NCBI RefSeq assembly: GCF_001519075.1
Contig: NZ_KQ954244.1
Span: forward strand, 823,934 to 887,933
Reading direction: 5' to 3'
DNA: 64,000 nt
DNA from: Novosphingobium fuchskuhlense
GTDB lineage: Bacteria > Pseudomonadota > Alphaproteobacteria > Sphingomonadales > Sphingomonadaceae
This document shows positions 16,578-29,618 of the stretch, in pieces; position 1 is the stretch's first letter, and every line of letters begins with the position of its first letter. Position numbers and translations under genes: made by a program. The notes below the pieces were generated by a model. The model was not told the origin of the DNA. It worked only from the letters and a program-made list of their open reading frames with translations, and searched no databases.

Positions 16578-17462
16578 ATGTCGATTCTCGTCAACAAGCA
16601 CACCAAGGTCATCACCCAGGGGATGACCGGCAAGACCGGCGCGTTCCACACGCAGGCTGCGCTCGACTACGGCACGCAGATGGTCGCGGGCGTGACCCCC
16701 GGCAAGGGCGGCACCAGCCACATCGGCCTGCCGCAGTATGACACCGTCGCCGAAGCCAAGGCCGCGACCGGCGCAACTGCCAGCTGCATCTACGTGCCGC
16801 CTCCGGGCGCGGCGGACGCCATTCTCGAGGCGATTGACGCGCAGATGGAATTGATCGTGTGCATCACCGAAGGCATTCCGGTGCTCGACATGGTGCGCGT
16901 GAAGCGTGCGCTTCAGGGTTCGAAGTCGCGCCTGATCGGGCCGAACTGCCCTGGCGTGCTGACGCCGGACGAGTGCAAGATCGGCATCATGCCGGGCTCG
17001 ATCTTCAAGAAGGGCTCGGTGGGCGTCGTCTCGCGTTCGGGCACGCTGACCTATGAGGCGGTGTTCCAGACCTCTAATATCGGCCTGGGCCAGACCACGG
17101 CTGTCGGCATCGGCGGTGATCCGGTAAACGGCACCAACTTCATCGACGTGCTCGAGCTGTTCCTGGCGGACGAAGAGACCAAGTCGATCATCATGATCGG
17201 CGAAATCGGCGGCGACGCCGAGGAGAAGGCCGCGCAGTTCCTGATCGACGAGGCCAAGCGTGGCCGCAAGAAGCCGATGGCCGGCTTCATCGCGGGCCGC
17301 TCGGCGCCTCCGGGCCGCCGCATGGGCCACGCCGGCGCGATCGTTTCGGGCGGCAAGGGCGATGCGGAAAGCAAGATCGCGGCGATGGAAGCGGCGGGCA
17401 TCCGCGTGTCGCCGTCGCCGAGCTTGCTGGGCGAGACGCTGGCGGAAGTGCTGAAGGGCTGA
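16578..17462 (+). CDS. sucD: Succinate-CoA ligase, alpha subunit
   Basis: The CoA-binding, phosphohistidine-bearing subunit of succinyl-CoA synthetase, 294 residues. The N-terminal Rossmann domain contains [16 protein letters not shown]; the CoA/phosphate region includes [20 protein letters not shown]; the active-site histidine is His251 in [13 protein letters not shown]. It is the second gene of sucCD, followed by a rho-independent terminator. Confidence 0.97.
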   Translation: MSILVNKHTKVITQGMTGKTGAFHTQAALDYGTQMVAGVTPGKGGTSHIGLPQYDTVAEAKAATGATASCIYVPPPGAADAILEAIDAQMELIVCITEGIPVLDMVRVKRALQGSKSRLIGPNCPGVLTPDECKIGIMPGSIFKKGSVGVVSRSGTLTYEAVFQTSNIGLGQTTAVGIGGDPVNGTNFIDVLELFLADEETKSIIMIGEIGGDAEEKAAQFLIDEAKRGRKKPMAGFIAGRSAPPGRRMGHAGAIVSGGKGDAESKIAAMEAAGIRVSPSPSLLGETLAEVLKG

Positions 17463-17490
17463 GGTTTTCTCGCCTTTGGGATAAGGGAAG

Positions 17491-17516
17491 GGCCGGGGGG
17501 AAGCCTCCGGCCTTTT
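17491..17516 (+). terminator. Rho-independent terminator of sucCD
   Basis: A GC-rich stem (GGCCGG pairing with CCGGCC, extended through GGG/CCT with a mismatch) is followed by TTTTC. It begins about 30 bases after the sucD stop. Confidence 0.7.
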
Positions 17517-17626
17517 CTGTGGTCGGGATCGTGGCGCGGGAGGAGGGACGGAGTGAAGCGGTGGCCTGACGGCCAAACTGAAATCTGATAATGATATTGT
17601 GCCAGTCGGCCATTGGGGGAGCCCGC

Positions 17627-18184
17627 ATGTTCTTTGTTCTCGGCATTCTGGCGGCAGCCGCATCGTCAGCGAATGTTCCCGCAGACGATGCTCTCGCCAA
17701 CATCACCGCCGGGCACTTGCTGTGTTCAAACCCTGATGCGACGACCCGGACGTGCACGACGATTGATACTTATTCGCTAGCTGCAGACGGAACCATCACC
17801 GACGCTGGCGAGCTGATGATCAGCGAAACGCCTCTGATCTCGCTCACGACGACTGCGATTGTGCACATAGAGAACGGGGCCATCTGCGGCACGATGCGGG
17901 AGGCCGACCTGCTCAATGGCAAGGTCCGTTTGAATGGGGAGCTCCTCCCAACGGACCGCAACGCCGCTGTTGTCGCGAAGCTGGTCGAAAAATACGGGTC
18001 CATGTTCGGCAGGCAGGCTTGCGAGACCGTCAGCCTGATTGACGGCAAGCTCTTGAAGTTTGGACAGATTGAGCGGGTTGACATCAAGCTACCTGGCAAG
18101 CCGGTGAAGTGGGTCGCGGCAGGCGATGGATACAAAGTCGGACCGCGAGCGCCGGCATCTGAGTCTCAGGCGGCTCGACAATAG
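17627..18184 (+). CDS. Exported hypothetical protein
   Basis: A 185-residue protein with an N-terminal signal peptide (MFFVLGILAAAASSANVP), so probably periplasmic or secreted. I recognise no domain. The mature part has cysteines near the start (LLCSNPDATTRTCTT) and middle (ICGTM, QACETV) that could form disulphides. The start at 17627 is chosen because GGGGA lies six bases upstream; an earlier ATG at 17591 would add 12 residues and spoil the signal peptide. Base composition is less GC-rich than the neighbours, suggesting a more recent or lineage-specific gene. It is convergent with the pccR-like gene, about ten bases apart. Confidence 0.75.
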   Translation: MFFVLGILAAAASSANVPADDALANITAGHLLCSNPDATTRTCTTIDTYSLAADGTITDAGELMISETPLISLTTTAIVHIENGAICGTMREADLLNGKVRLNGELLPTDRNAAVVAKLVEKYGSMFGRQACETVSLIDGKLLKFGQIERVDIKLPGKPVKWVAAGDGYKVGPRAPASESQAARQ

Positions 18185-18194
18185 GCCCGCAGGG

Positions 18195-19616
18195 CTACCC
18201 CTCCACGATCCGGTAGGGCACCAGATCGCGCTGGCTCGGATCGACCGCGATGGCCTTGTCGCTAGGAGGGAAGGCGCGCTGGTCGCAGGTGTCGCGGGGG
18301 CAGATGCGGCAGGAGATGCCGATGCGCGTGACCGCGTCCTCGTTCGTCAGGTTGAGGCCGTCGGCGTAGACGAATTCGTCCGCCAGCGCGGCTTCGCAGC
18401 CGAGGACCACGGCGTAGCGGCGGGGCTGGCGGTAGTAGCTGCCGCTGGGTTTGACGAGGCCCTTGGCGATCGAGACGTAGCGGATGCCGTCGGGCATTTC
18501 GGCGAGCTGGACGTGGATGCGGTCCGGGATGGCGACGGCTTCGTGGACGATCCACAAGGGGCAGGCGCCGCCGAAGCGGCCGAACTGCAGGCGGGTGGCG
18601 GAGTGGCGCTTGGTGATGTTGCCGGCCATGTCGACCCGCGCGAAGAACACGGGGATGCCGCGCGCCTGCGGGCGCTGGAGGGTGGAGAGGCGGTGGCAGC
18701 ACTGCTCGAAGCTCACGTGGAAGAGCTGGCGCAGCCGGTCGATATCATGGCGCAGCTTGCGCGCCGCGCTGCGGAAGCGTTCATAGGGCATGAGGAGCGC
18801 GCCCGCGGCGTAGTTGCCGAGGCCGACGGTGAGGAGGTGGCGCGCGGCCTCCGTCTGCAGCGGCGCGGAGGCGACGATATCGGTGATCTGCTCGGAGAGC
18901 GCCAGCGCGGCGACCTGGTACGCGAGCTGGAAGCGGCTCGATTCGTTGGGCTGGGCGGAATCGAGCTGGAGGTGCCGGCGGGCCGCGTCGAAGCGGCGCA
19001 GGGCGACGCCGCTGGCCCATTCGATCGACACGCCCTCGCGGCGCAGCCATTGCTGCATGGTGCGGATGCGCGGGCTGGCTTCGTCTCCGGCGATCTGGTG
19101 GGCGAGCGTTTCGGCATCGCGGTCGATTCGGTCGACATAGTTGTTGGCGAGGTGGAACCAGTCGCGCACCTCCTCCCATGGCAGGCGGCCACCCGCTATT
19201 TCCGAACCGCCAAGATCGAAGCCTATCGCCTCGTCGAGCATTTCGAGGCGCTGGCGGCCCTTGGCGAAGAGGCCGTGGAGGGTGATGAAGTTCTCCGCGA
19301 ATTGCGGGAACTGGCGAGCGAGGCGCTCGACCTGATCGGCGGGAATGCCGCCGGGGAGCTGCGGATCGGCAAGCGCCTCGCGCAGCGATTCTGCGAGCGT
19401 ATCAGCATCTGGCGGGGCGAAATCGGCCCAGTCGATAGGGAAGGCGGCGCGCAGCCGTTCTGCGAGCGCGGGGGTGAGGTGGCGCTCGTCGGTTTCGAGC
19501 TGCGAGAGATAGGGCGCGCTGATGCCGAGCGCGTGGGCCATCTCCGCCTGACGCAGGCCGCGGCGCTGGCGCAGGGTGCGCAGGGCCTGCCCTGCAAAGA
19601 GCCTTCGGTTTGCCAT
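18195..19616 (-). CDS. pccR: XRE-family short-chain fatty acyl-CoA regulator (PccR-like)
   Basis: A 473-residue ScfR-type regulator: an N-terminal XRE helix-turn-helix (residues about 8-65, with LRTLRQRRGLRQAEMAHAL and SAPYLSQLETDERHL), a central IrrE-like/DUF955-type region, and the ScfR C-terminal domain ending with a Cys cluster (CRICPRDTC). PccR of Rhodobacter is a member of this family and activates propionyl-CoA carboxylase genes. Here the gene is divergent from pccB, the expected target. The start at MANRRLFAGQ removes an upstream extension that would run over the operator. The name is given by family plus context and is not proven. Confidence 0.85.
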   Translation of the reverse strand: MANRRLFAGQALRTLRQRRGLRQAEMAHALGISAPYLSQLETDERHLTPALAERLRAAFPIDWADFAPPDADTLAESLREALADPQLPGGIPADQVERLARQFPQFAENFITLHGLFAKGRQRLEMLDEAIGFDLGGSEIAGGRLPWEEVRDWFHLANNYVDRIDRDAETLAHQIAGDEASPRIRTMQQWLRREGVSIEWASGVALRRFDAARRHLQLDSAQPNESSRFQLAYQVAALALSEQITDIVASAPLQTEAARHLLTVGLGNYAAGALLMPYERFRSAARKLRHDIDRLRQLFHVSFEQCCHRLSTLQRPQARGIPVFFARVDMAGNITKRHSATRLQFGRFGGACPLWIVHEAVAIPDRIHVQLAEMPDGIRYVSIAKGLVKPSGSYYRQPRRYAVVLGCEAALADEFVYADGLNLTNEDAVTRIGISCRICPRDTCDQRAFPPSDKAIAVDPSQRDLVPYRIVEG

Positions 19617-19630
19617 GAACGTGATCCTAG

Positions 19631-19653
19631 TTTGCAAACTAGAGCTTTGCAAC
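19631..19653. promoter_or_regulatory. Candidate PccR operator (TTTGCAAA pair)
   Basis: TTTGCAAA at 19631-19638 and TTTGCAAC at 19646-19653, 15 bp apart centre to centre; further half-like copies (TTTGCTGA, ATTGCATT) follow at 19654 and 19662. The Rhodobacter PccR site is described as paired TTTGCAAA (from memory). The position, 15 bases before the pccR-like start and 84 before pccB, suits autoregulation and control of pccB. Confidence 0.75.
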
Positions 19654-19736
19654 TTTGCTGAATTGCATTGGACAGCCGCGCTGCAATGCGGCATCCGCCT
19701 CGGCCTTGAACGCCTGCAGTCGAGGAATGCTCACGC

Positions 19737-21263
<1,527 letters not shown>

Positions 21264-21272
21264 GTGAGGCTG

Positions 21273-21620
21273 ATGGACCTGAAGCTGAAGCTTGCGAACT
21301 TAGCGATATTACTGGGTTTCCTCGGTTCGGCGGCCAGCTGGGTGATTGGCTGGAATATCGAAACGAGGGTGTTCAGCAGCCCAGTCTATGTTGTGAAGAC
21401 ACTGACCCGAACCGACGTAACTTGGATCAAGAGCAAGGCCTACTACCTCGAACCAGAGTATGCCGTGGCTTTCAGGACATCAGTTCTCGCGTTTCCATGG
21501 GCTATGGGTTTGGCTTTGTTAGGTGGCGGCTATGTCGAACTCCGGAAGCGGAAGAGCAAATCGGAGCAAGCCAAGTTGCTGGCGCAGTCAGCGCAGGAAC
21601 GAGACGAAAGTAAGGAATAA
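21273..21620 (+). CDS. Small two-helix membrane protein of unknown function
   Basis: A 115-residue protein with predicted membrane helices at about 10-30 and 65-85, an intervening soluble loop containing SSPVYVVKTLTRTDVTWIK, and a charged C-terminal tail (LRKRKSKSEQAK). No family is recognised. Its base composition is visibly lower in GC than pccB and the thiolase gene on either side, so it looks inserted into the propionate cluster. ATG 21273 is chosen (GAGG three bases upstream); GTG 21264 is an alternative. It is five bases from the thiolase gene. Confidence 0.6.
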   Translation: MDLKLKLANLAILLGFLGSAASWVIGWNIETRVFSSPVYVVKTLTRTDVTWIKSKAYYLEPEYAVAFRTSVLAFPWAMGLALLGGGYVELRKRKSKSEQAKLLAQSAQERDESKE

Positions 21621-21625
21621 CGCGA

Positions 21626-22804
21626 ATGACTGACATCTTCATCGTTTCCGGCGCGCGCACGGCCATTGGCACGTTTGGCGGCAGCCTCGCCTCGTTCCGT
21701 CCGGCGGATCTGGGCACCATCGTGATCAAGGAGGCGATTGCCCGCGCCGGGATCAGCGCGGACAAGGTCGAGAACGTGGTGATCGGCACTGTCGTGCCGA
21801 CGCAGCCGAAGGACGCGTATGTCAGCCGCGTCGCGGCGGTGAACGCGGGTGTGCCGATCGAAAGCCCGGCGATGAACGTGAACCGGCTCTGCGGTTCGGG
21901 TCTGCAGGCGATTGTTTCCGCCGCGCAGGGGATTGCGCTGGGCGAGCAGCAGATTGCCGTCGGCGGGGGCTGCGAGGTCATGTCGAACGCGCCGCATATG
22001 GTGCTCACCGCGCGGAACGGCCAGAAGATGGGCGATCAGGTGCTGATGGACGCCATGCTCGGCGCGCTCCACGATCCCTTCGAGAACATCCACATGGGCG
22101 TGACGGCGGAGAACGTGGCCGAGCGCCACCAGATCACGCGTGAGGCGCAGGACGCGCTGGCGGTGGAAAGCCACAAGCGCGCGGCGGCGGCGACGGCTGC
22201 GGGCTACTTCAAGGAGCAGATCGTCCCGGTCGAGATCAAGACCCGCAAGGGCGTGACCGTGTTCGACACCGACGAGCATTTCCGCGCCGATGCCAGCGTG
22301 GAAGCGATGGCCACGCTGAAGCCGGTGTTCAAGAAGGACGGGACTGTGACGGCGGGCAATGCCAGCGGCATCAACGACGGCGCAGGCGCGGTCGTGCTGG
22401 CGAGCGGCGAAGCGGTGGCCGAGCATGGGCTGAAGCCGATTGCCAAGATCCTCGCCTGGGGCCATGCGGGCGTGGAGCCCAACGTAATGGGTCTCGGCCC
22501 GGTCAAGGCCGTGCCGGTGGCGCTGAAGCGCGCGGGGCTGACGCTCGACCAGATCGACGTGATCGAGAGCAACGAGGCGTTTGCGGCGCAGGCCTGCGGC
22601 GTTGCCAAGGAGCTGGGCTTCGATCCGGCCAAGACCAATCCCAACGGCTCGGGCATTTCGCTCGGCCACCCGATTGGTGCGACGGGCGCGATCCTGACAA
22701 TCAAGGCGGCCTACGAGTTGCAGCGCACCGGCGGCCAGTACGGTCTCATCACGATGTGCATCGGCGGCGGTCAGGGCATCGCCATGGTGATCGAGAGGGT
22801 CTGA
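21626..22804 (+). CDS. Acetyl-CoA C-acetyltransferase (thiolase)
   Basis: A 392-residue biosynthetic/degradative thiolase that condenses two acetyl-CoA or splits acetoacetyl-CoA. The nucleophilic Cys lies in NVNRLCGSGLQAI near residue 90, the catalytic His in SNEAFAAQACGV/GHPIGATGA, and the second Cys in LITMCIGGGQGIAM. Length and motifs fit PhaA/AtoB, but a broader beta-ketothiolase is possible, for instance acting in isoleucine or odd-chain breakdown, which would feed propionyl-CoA to the neighbours. The epimerase gene starts two bases after its stop. Confidence 0.93.
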   Translation: MTDIFIVSGARTAIGTFGGSLASFRPADLGTIVIKEAIARAGISADKVENVVIGTVVPTQPKDAYVSRVAAVNAGVPIESPAMNVNRLCGSGLQAIVSAAQGIALGEQQIAVGGGCEVMSNAPHMVLTARNGQKMGDQVLMDAMLGALHDPFENIHMGVTAENVAERHQITREAQDALAVESHKRAAAATAAGYFKEQIVPVEIKTRKGVTVFDTDEHFRADASVEAMATLKPVFKKDGTVTAGNASGINDGAGAVVLASGEAVAEHGLKPIAKILAWGHAGVEPNVMGLGPVKAVPVALKRAGLTLDQIDVIESNEAFAAQACGVAKELGFDPAKTNPNGSGISLGHPIGATGAILTIKAAYELQRTGGQYGLITMCIGGGQGIAMVIERV

Positions 22805-22806
22805 TC

Positions 22807-23247
22807 ATGAAGCTCGGCAGGCTCAACCATATCGGCGTTGCGACGCCTTCGATTGCGGACAGCATTGTGTTCTGGCGCGACGTGATGGGCGCGACGAAGA
22901 TCCATGAGCCCTTCGACCTGCCGGAGCAGGGCGTGAAGGTGTGCTTCGTCGACACGCCGGGTGCGGATGGCGCGCTGAACGGCACGCAGATCGAACTGAT
23001 CGAGCCGCTGCCGGGCAATACCGGGATCGCCGGCTTTCTGGCGAAGAACCCCGCCGGGGGGCAGCACCACATGTGCTACGAAGTGCCCGATATTCACGCG
23101 GCCAAGGCGGCGTTCGAGGCGCTGGGCAAGCGCGTGCTGGGCGAGCCGCGCATCGGGGCGCATGGGACGCTGATCTTCTTCGTCCACCCCAAGGACATGG
23201 GCGGGGTGCTGACCGAGATCATGGAGACGCCGAAAGAGGCGCATTGA
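22807..23247 (+). CDS. mce: Methylmalonyl-CoA epimerase
   Basis: Interconverts (S)- and (R)-methylmalonyl-CoA between the carboxylase and the mutase. It has 146 residues in the vicinal-oxygen-chelate (glyoxalase) fold. Expected metal ligands are seen in [10 protein letters not shown] (His), [12 protein letters not shown] (His) and the terminal LTEIMETP (Glu). [12 protein letters not shown] is characteristic. It is tightly linked to the thiolase gene before it and to the mutase gene 20 bases after. Confidence 0.95.
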   Translation: MKLGRLNHIGVATPSIADSIVFWRDVMGATKIHEPFDLPEQGVKVCFVDTPGADGALNGTQIELIEPLPGNTGIAGFLAKNPAGGQHHMCYEVPDIHAAKAAFEALGKRVLGEPRIGAHGTLIFFVHPKDMGGVLTEIMETPKEAH

Positions 23248-23267
23248 ACCGCTTTAGGGACAAGATC

Positions 23268-25406
23268 ATGGCGAATATCGAAGACTGGCAGAAGGCCGCC
23301 TCGAAGGAAGTGAAGGGCAAGGACCTCACCTGGCAGACGCCGGAAGGCATTGCCGTGAAGCCGCTCTATACGGCGGAGGACGTTAGCGTCGATCCGGGTC
23401 TGCCGGGCTTCGCGCCGTTCACGCGCGGGGTGCGGGCTTCGATGTATGCGGGGCGGCCCTGGACGATCCGGCAATATGCGGGCTTCTCCACCGCCGAGGA
23501 ATCGAACGCATTCTATCGCCGCAATCTGGCGGCGGGGCAGAAGGGCCTGTCGGTCGCCTTCGATCTGGCGACGCACCGCGGGTATGACTCGGACCACCCG
23601 CGCGTGGTCGGCGATGTCGGCAAGGCGGGCGTGGCGATCGATTCGGTCGAGGACATGAAAATCCTGTTCGACGGGATTCCGCTCGATCAGATGTCCGTTT
23701 CGATGACCATGAACGGCGCGGTGATTCCGATCCTCGCGTTCTTCATCGTGGCGGGCGAGGAGCAGGGCGTGGCCCGCGCGCAGCTCGACGGGACCATCCA
23801 GAACGACATCCTCAAGGAGTTCATGGTCCGCAACACCTACATCTACCCGCCCGAGCCTTCGATGCGGATCATCTCGGACATCTTCGGCTATACCAGCCGC
23901 GAGATGCCGAAGTTCAACTCGATCTCGATTTCCGGCTATCACATGCAGGAAGCCGGGGCGACGCAGGTGCAGGAGCTGGCCTTCACCATCGCCGACGGCA
24001 TGGAATACGTGAAGTACGGCGTCGCCTCGGGCCTCGATATCGACAAGTTTGCCGGGCGCCTGTCGTTCTTCTTCGCCATCGGGATGAACTTCTTCATGGA
24101 AGTGGCCAAGCTGCGCGCCGCGCGCGTGCTGTGGCACCGGGTGATGACGCAGCTCGGCGCGCAGGATGAACGCAGCAAGATGCTGCGCACGCACTGCCAG
24201 ACTTCGGGCGTGAGCTTGCAGGAGCAGGACCCCTACAACAACGTGATCCGCACCACGATCGAGGCGATGGCCGCGATGCTGGGCGGCACGCAGTCGCTCC
24301 ACACCAATGCGCTCGATGAAGCCATCGCGCTGCCGACCGACTTTTCCGCGCGCATTGCCCGCAACACGCAGATCGTGATCCAGGAAGAGACCGGCATGAC
24401 CAAGGTGGTCGATCCGCTGGGCGGGTCGTATTACATCGAGGCGCTGACGCAGGAACTGGTCGACAAGGCGTGGGAGATCATCGAGCGCGTCGAGGCCGAA
24501 GGCGGCATGGCCAAGGCCGTGGCGGCGGGCTGGCCCAAGGCGATGATCGAGGAAGCCGCTGCCGGACGGCAGGCGCGGGTGGACCGGGGCGAGGACGTGA
24601 TCGTCGGCGTCAACAAGTACCGCCTTGCGAGCGAAGACCAGCTCGATACGCTCGAAGTCGACAACATGGCGGTGCGCGAGGGCCAGATCGCGCGGCTGAA
24701 GTGGGTGCGTGAAAATCGCGACGAGACCAAGTGCCGCGCGGCTTTGAACGCGCTGACCGAGGGCGCGAAGACCGGCGGCAATCTGCTGGAGCTGGCGGTT
24801 GAAGCCGCACGGCACCGCGCCACGCTGGGCGAGATTTCGGACGCGATGGAGATCGTGTTCGGCCGCCACGGCACGCATCCCACGCCGGTTCGCGGCGTCT
24901 ACAGCGCCTATTATGCCGGGGATGCGCGCTACCAGCAGGTGCTGGACGGCGTGGAAGCCGTGACGCGCCGTCTGGGCCGCGCCCCGCGCATGCTCGTCTC
25001 CAAGATGGGCCAGGACGGGCATGACCGCGGCGCGAACGTGATCGCCTCCGCGTTTGGTGACATGGGCTTCGATGTGACGAGCAGCCCGCTGTTCCAGACG
25101 CCCGAGGAAGCCGCCAAGCTGGCGCTGGAGGCCGATGTCGATGCGGTCGGCGCGTCGAGCCTTGCGGCGGGGCACAAGACGCTGATCCCCGAACTGATCC
25201 GCCACCTGCGCGAGGCGGGCCGCAGCGATATCAAGGTCGTCGCGGGCGGGGTGATCCCGCCGCAGGACTACGATTTCCTGCGCGAGGCCGGGGTGCAGGG
25301 CATCTATGGCCCGGGCACCAATGTGGTTGAAGCGGCGGCGGATATGCTGCGCCTGCTGGGGCACAATATGCCGCCTGCTGGCGAAGAACTGGCGGCGGCG
25401 GAATAA
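23268..25406 (+). CDS. scpA: Methylmalonyl-CoA mutase (adenosylcobalamin-dependent)
   Basis: Rearranges (R)-methylmalonyl-CoA to succinyl-CoA. The 712-residue single-chain form has a substrate-binding TIM barrel (residues 1 to about 540; [50 protein letters not shown]) and a C-terminal cobalamin domain with the base-off motif DGHDRG, His585 being the lower axial ligand. This is a homodimer-type enzyme, so no small subunit is needed. No MeaB/ArgK chaperone or cobalamin riboswitch is seen nearby. Product flows to sucCD, which lies upstream. Confidence 0.96.
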   Translation: MANIEDWQKAASKEVKGKDLTWQTPEGIAVKPLYTAEDVSVDPGLPGFAPFTRGVRASMYAGRPWTIRQYAGFSTAEESNAFYRRNLAAGQKGLSVAFDLATHRGYDSDHPRVVGDVGKAGVAIDSVEDMKILFDGIPLDQMSVSMTMNGAVIPILAFFIVAGEEQGVARAQLDGTIQNDILKEFMVRNTYIYPPEPSMRIISDIFGYTSREMPKFNSISISGYHMQEAGATQVQELAFTIADGMEYVKYGVASGLDIDKFAGRLSFFFAIGMNFFMEVAKLRAARVLWHRVMTQLGAQDERSKMLRTHCQTSGVSLQEQDPYNNVIRTTIEAMAAMLGGTQSLHTNALDEAIALPTDFSARIARNTQIVIQEETGMTKVVDPLGGSYYIEALTQELVDKAWEIIERVEAEGGMAKAVAAGWPKAMIEEAAAGRQARVDRGEDVIVGVNKYRLASEDQLDTLEVDNMAVREGQIARLKWVRENRDETKCRAALNALTEGAKTGGNLLELAVEAARHRATLGEISDAMEIVFGRHGTHPTPVRGVYSAYYAGDARYQQVLDGVEAVTRRLGRAPRMLVSKMGQDGHDRGANVIASAFGDMGFDVTSSPLFQTPEEAAKLALEADVDAVGASSLAAGHKTLIPELIRHLREAGRSDIKVVAGGVIPPQDYDFLREAGVQGIYGPGTNVVEAAADMLRLLGHNMPPAGEELAAAE

Positions 25407-25410
25407 GCCC

Positions 25411-25715
25411 GTGGCCGAGACGCCCAAAGGCTATGTCGTCGCCGAAGTCGACGTCCACGATGCGGAAGGCTTCGCAGCGTATCGCGCTGCAGTGCCCGGC
25501 GTCATCGCGCAGTACGGCGGACGCTACGTGACGCGCGGCGGCGCGATCACGGGCGTCGAGGGCGATGCGCCGACGGGCCGCATCGTGATTGTCGAATTTC
25601 CCAGCAAGGCGCAGGCCGAAGCCTTTGTGAATTCAGCCGAATATGCCCCGGTGGCGGCGATCCGCCAGCGGACCAGTTCCTCGCGCCTCTTCGTTGTTGA
25701 AGGTGTAGACCTCTG

Positions 25716-25716
<1 letters not shown>
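25411..25716 (+). CDS. DUF1330-family protein
   Basis: A 101-residue protein of the dimeric ferredoxin-like DUF1330 family, with the typical KGYVVAEVDVHDAEGFAAY and RIVIVEFPSKAQAEAF segments. Its function is unknown. GTG 25411 is the only plausible start between the mutase stop and the conserved N-terminus. Its TGA overlaps the pccA ATG, so it is translationally coupled to the carboxylase alpha subunit; that position suggests some role with the propionyl-CoA pathway, but nothing in the sequence proves it. Confidence 0.82.
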
Positions 25717-27737
<2,021 letters not shown>

Positions 27738-27787
27738 AAGCCGCGCTGATGCCCCTGCTCACATTCCTGCATGGGCTTTTGGCTAGA

Positions 27788-27816
27788 TTGACGTTTACGT
27801 AAGCGCCACTTATGCG
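27788..27816 (+). promoter_or_regulatory. etfBA promoter with LiuR-like site
   Basis: TTGACG (27788-27793) and TATGCG (27811-27816) are spaced by 17 bp, a good sigma-70-type arrangement. The segment 27788-27803 reads TTGACGTTTACGTAAG, with a TTACGTAA palindrome. From memory this resembles MerR-family LiuR sites that control branched-chain amino-acid and fatty-acid degradation genes, including etf. The operator would cover the -35 element and spacer. Confidence 0.55.
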
Positions 27817-27847
27817 CGCGCCACAAGTTTGAGAAAGGCCTGACACG

Positions 27848-28594
27848 ATGAAAGCCCTGGTCTGCGTGAAGCGGGTGATCGACTACAACGTGAAGCCGCG
27901 CGTGAAGGCGGATGGCACGGGGGTTGACCTTGCCAACGTCAAGATGAGCATGAACCCGTTCGACGAAATCGCGGTCGAGGAAGCCATTCGCCTGAAGGAA
28001 AAGGGCGTGGTTACCGAGATCGTGGCGGTTTCGGTCGGCCCGGCCAAGGCTCAGGAAACGCTGCGCACCGCGCTCGCCATGGGTGCGGACCGCGCGATCC
28101 TCGTCGTCAGCGAAGACGAAGTCGAGCCGCTGGCGGTGGCCAAGATCATCAAGGCCGTGGCCGATGAAGAACAGCCGGGCCTGATCATCACCGGCAAGCA
28201 GGCGATCGACGACGACGCCAACCAGGTTGGCCAGATGGTCGCCGCGCTGCTGGGCCGTCCGCAGGGCACTTTCGCCAACGAGATCGCGGTCGAGGGTGAC
28301 AGCATTGTCGTGAAGCGCGAGATCGATGGCGGTCTGGAAACGGTGAAGTTGGCGCTGCCCGCCATTGTCACCACCGACCTTCGCCTCAACGAGCCGCGCT
28401 ACGCCTCGCTGCCCAACATCATGAAGGCTAAGTCCAAGCCGCTCGCGACCAAGGCGCCGGCGGACTACGGCGTCGATATCGCGCCGCGCCTCAAGACGCT
28501 CAAGGTCACCGAACCGCCGGTGCGCAGCGCGGGCATCAAGGTGCCCGATGTGGATGCGCTGGTTGCCAAGCTCAAGGAAATGGGAGTCGCCTGA
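27848..28594 (+). CDS. etfB: Electron transfer flavoprotein, beta subunit
   Basis: A 248-residue subunit that with EtfA accepts electrons from acyl-CoA dehydrogenases and passes them to ETF-ubiquinone oxidoreductase. It starts [20 protein letters not shown] and has the ETF-beta signature around [20 protein letters not shown], with a conserved [13 protein letters not shown] segment. The stop and etfA start overlap (TGATG). It sits right after the propionyl-CoA cluster, consistent with shared use in odd-chain and branched-chain catabolism. Confidence 0.96.
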   Translation: MKALVCVKRVIDYNVKPRVKADGTGVDLANVKMSMNPFDEIAVEEAIRLKEKGVVTEIVAVSVGPAKAQETLRTALAMGADRAILVVSEDEVEPLAVAKIIKAVADEEQPGLIITGKQAIDDDANQVGQMVAALLGRPQGTFANEIAVEGDSIVVKREIDGGLETVKLALPAIVTTDLRLNEPRYASLPNIMKAKSKPLATKAPADYGVDIAPRLKTLKVTEPPVRSAGIKVPDVDALVAKLKEMGVA

Positions 28595-29526
28595 TGTCGA
28601 AGACGCTTGTTTGGGTCGAACACGACAACGCTTCGATCAAGGACGCGACGCTTGCCGTCGTGACCGCCGCCGCGCAGATCGGCGAAGTGACCGCGCTGGT
28701 CGCGGGCGCGGGCTGCGATGGCGCTGCCGCCGCCGCCGCGCAGATCGCCGGCGTGAGCAAGGTGCTCAAGGCCGATGACGCGGCCTATGCCAATGCGCTC
28801 GCCGAGAACGTGGCGCCGCTCGTCGCCGGCCTGATGGCCGATTACGACGCGTTCGTCGCGCCTGCCACGACCACCGGCAAGAACATCGCGCCGCGCGTTG
28901 CCGCGCTGCTCGACGTGATGCAGGTCTCGGACATTCTCTCGGTCGAAGGCCCCAAGACCTTCACCCGCCCGATCTATGCCGGCAACGCGATCGCCACAGT
29001 CGAATCGACCGACGCCAAGCTGGTCGTCACGGTGCGCGGCACCGCCTTTGCCAAGGCGGATGCGACCGGCGGTGCGGCTGCGGTCGAAACCGTGGCGGCT
29101 GCGGGCGACTCCGGCACGTCGACCTTCCTCGGTTCGGAAATTGCCAAGAGCGAGCGTCCGGAACTGACCTCGGCCAAGATCATCGTCTCGGGTGGCCGGG
29201 CCCTCAAGGATGCGGAAACCTTCCAGAGCGTGATCACTCCGCTCGCCGACAAGCTCGGCGCCGGCATCGGTGCGAGCCGCGCAGCGGTCGACGCGGGCTA
29301 TGTTCCCAACGACTACCAGGTCGGTCAGACCGGCAAGATCGTGGCACCGGAAGTCTACATCGCGGTCGGCATCTCGGGCGCGATCCAGCACCTCGCGGGC
29401 ATGAAGGATTCGAAGACCATCATCGCCATCAACAAGGACGAGGATGCCCCGATCTTCCAGGTCGCGGACATCGGCCTCGTCGGCGATCTGTTCACGCTGG
29501 TGCCGGAACTAACCGGCAAGCTCTGA
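28594..29526 (+). CDS. etfA: Electron transfer flavoprotein, alpha subunit
   Basis: The FAD-binding subunit of ETF, 310 residues. The C-terminal FAD domain is clear: [36 protein letters not shown] and [21 protein letters not shown]. The N-terminal domain is the ETF alpha/beta fold. It overlaps etfB by one base and is followed by a strong terminator. Confidence 0.96.
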   Translation: MSKTLVWVEHDNASIKDATLAVVTAAAQIGEVTALVAGAGCDGAAAAAAQIAGVSKVLKADDAAYANALAENVAPLVAGLMADYDAFVAPATTTGKNIAPRVAALLDVMQVSDILSVEGPKTFTRPIYAGNAIATVESTDAKLVVTVRGTAFAKADATGGAAAVETVAAAGDSGTSTFLGSEIAKSERPELTSAKIIVSGGRALKDAETFQSVITPLADKLGAGIGASRAAVDAGYVPNDYQVGQTGKIVAPEVYIAVGISGAIQHLAGMKDSKTIIAINKDEDAPIFQVADIGLVGDLFTLVPELTGKL

Positions 29527-29555
29527 GCTTCGCTTCAGGACTGAAACACGGGAAG

Positions 29556-29580
29556 GGCTCCACCACGGTGGAGCCTTTTC
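29556..29580 (+). terminator. Rho-independent terminator of etfBA
   Basis: A perfect 9-bp stem (GGCTCCACC at 29556-29564, GGTGGAGCC at 29567-29575) with a 2-base loop is followed by TTTTCTGTTT. It starts 30 bases after the etfA stop. Confidence 0.9.
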
Positions 29581-29618
29581 TGTTTGGCTGGTGCGGGGGG
29601 TAGATATAATTTCGGCCC

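Noticed and set aside
15369-17663. A 764-codon open frame antisense to sucCD, and similar long antisense frames over the pcc/scpA genes (23094-25427), pccA (25524-27572), ileS (7943-9625) and the 56-58 kb region
   Set aside because: High GC at third positions leaves antisense frames open. Their translations are Arg/His/Asp-rich with no family features, while the sense frames encode well-known proteins.
22760-23270. Cobalamin riboswitch before the mutase genes
   Set aside because: The gaps here are 2-20 bases; there is no room for one and no B12-box sequence is seen.
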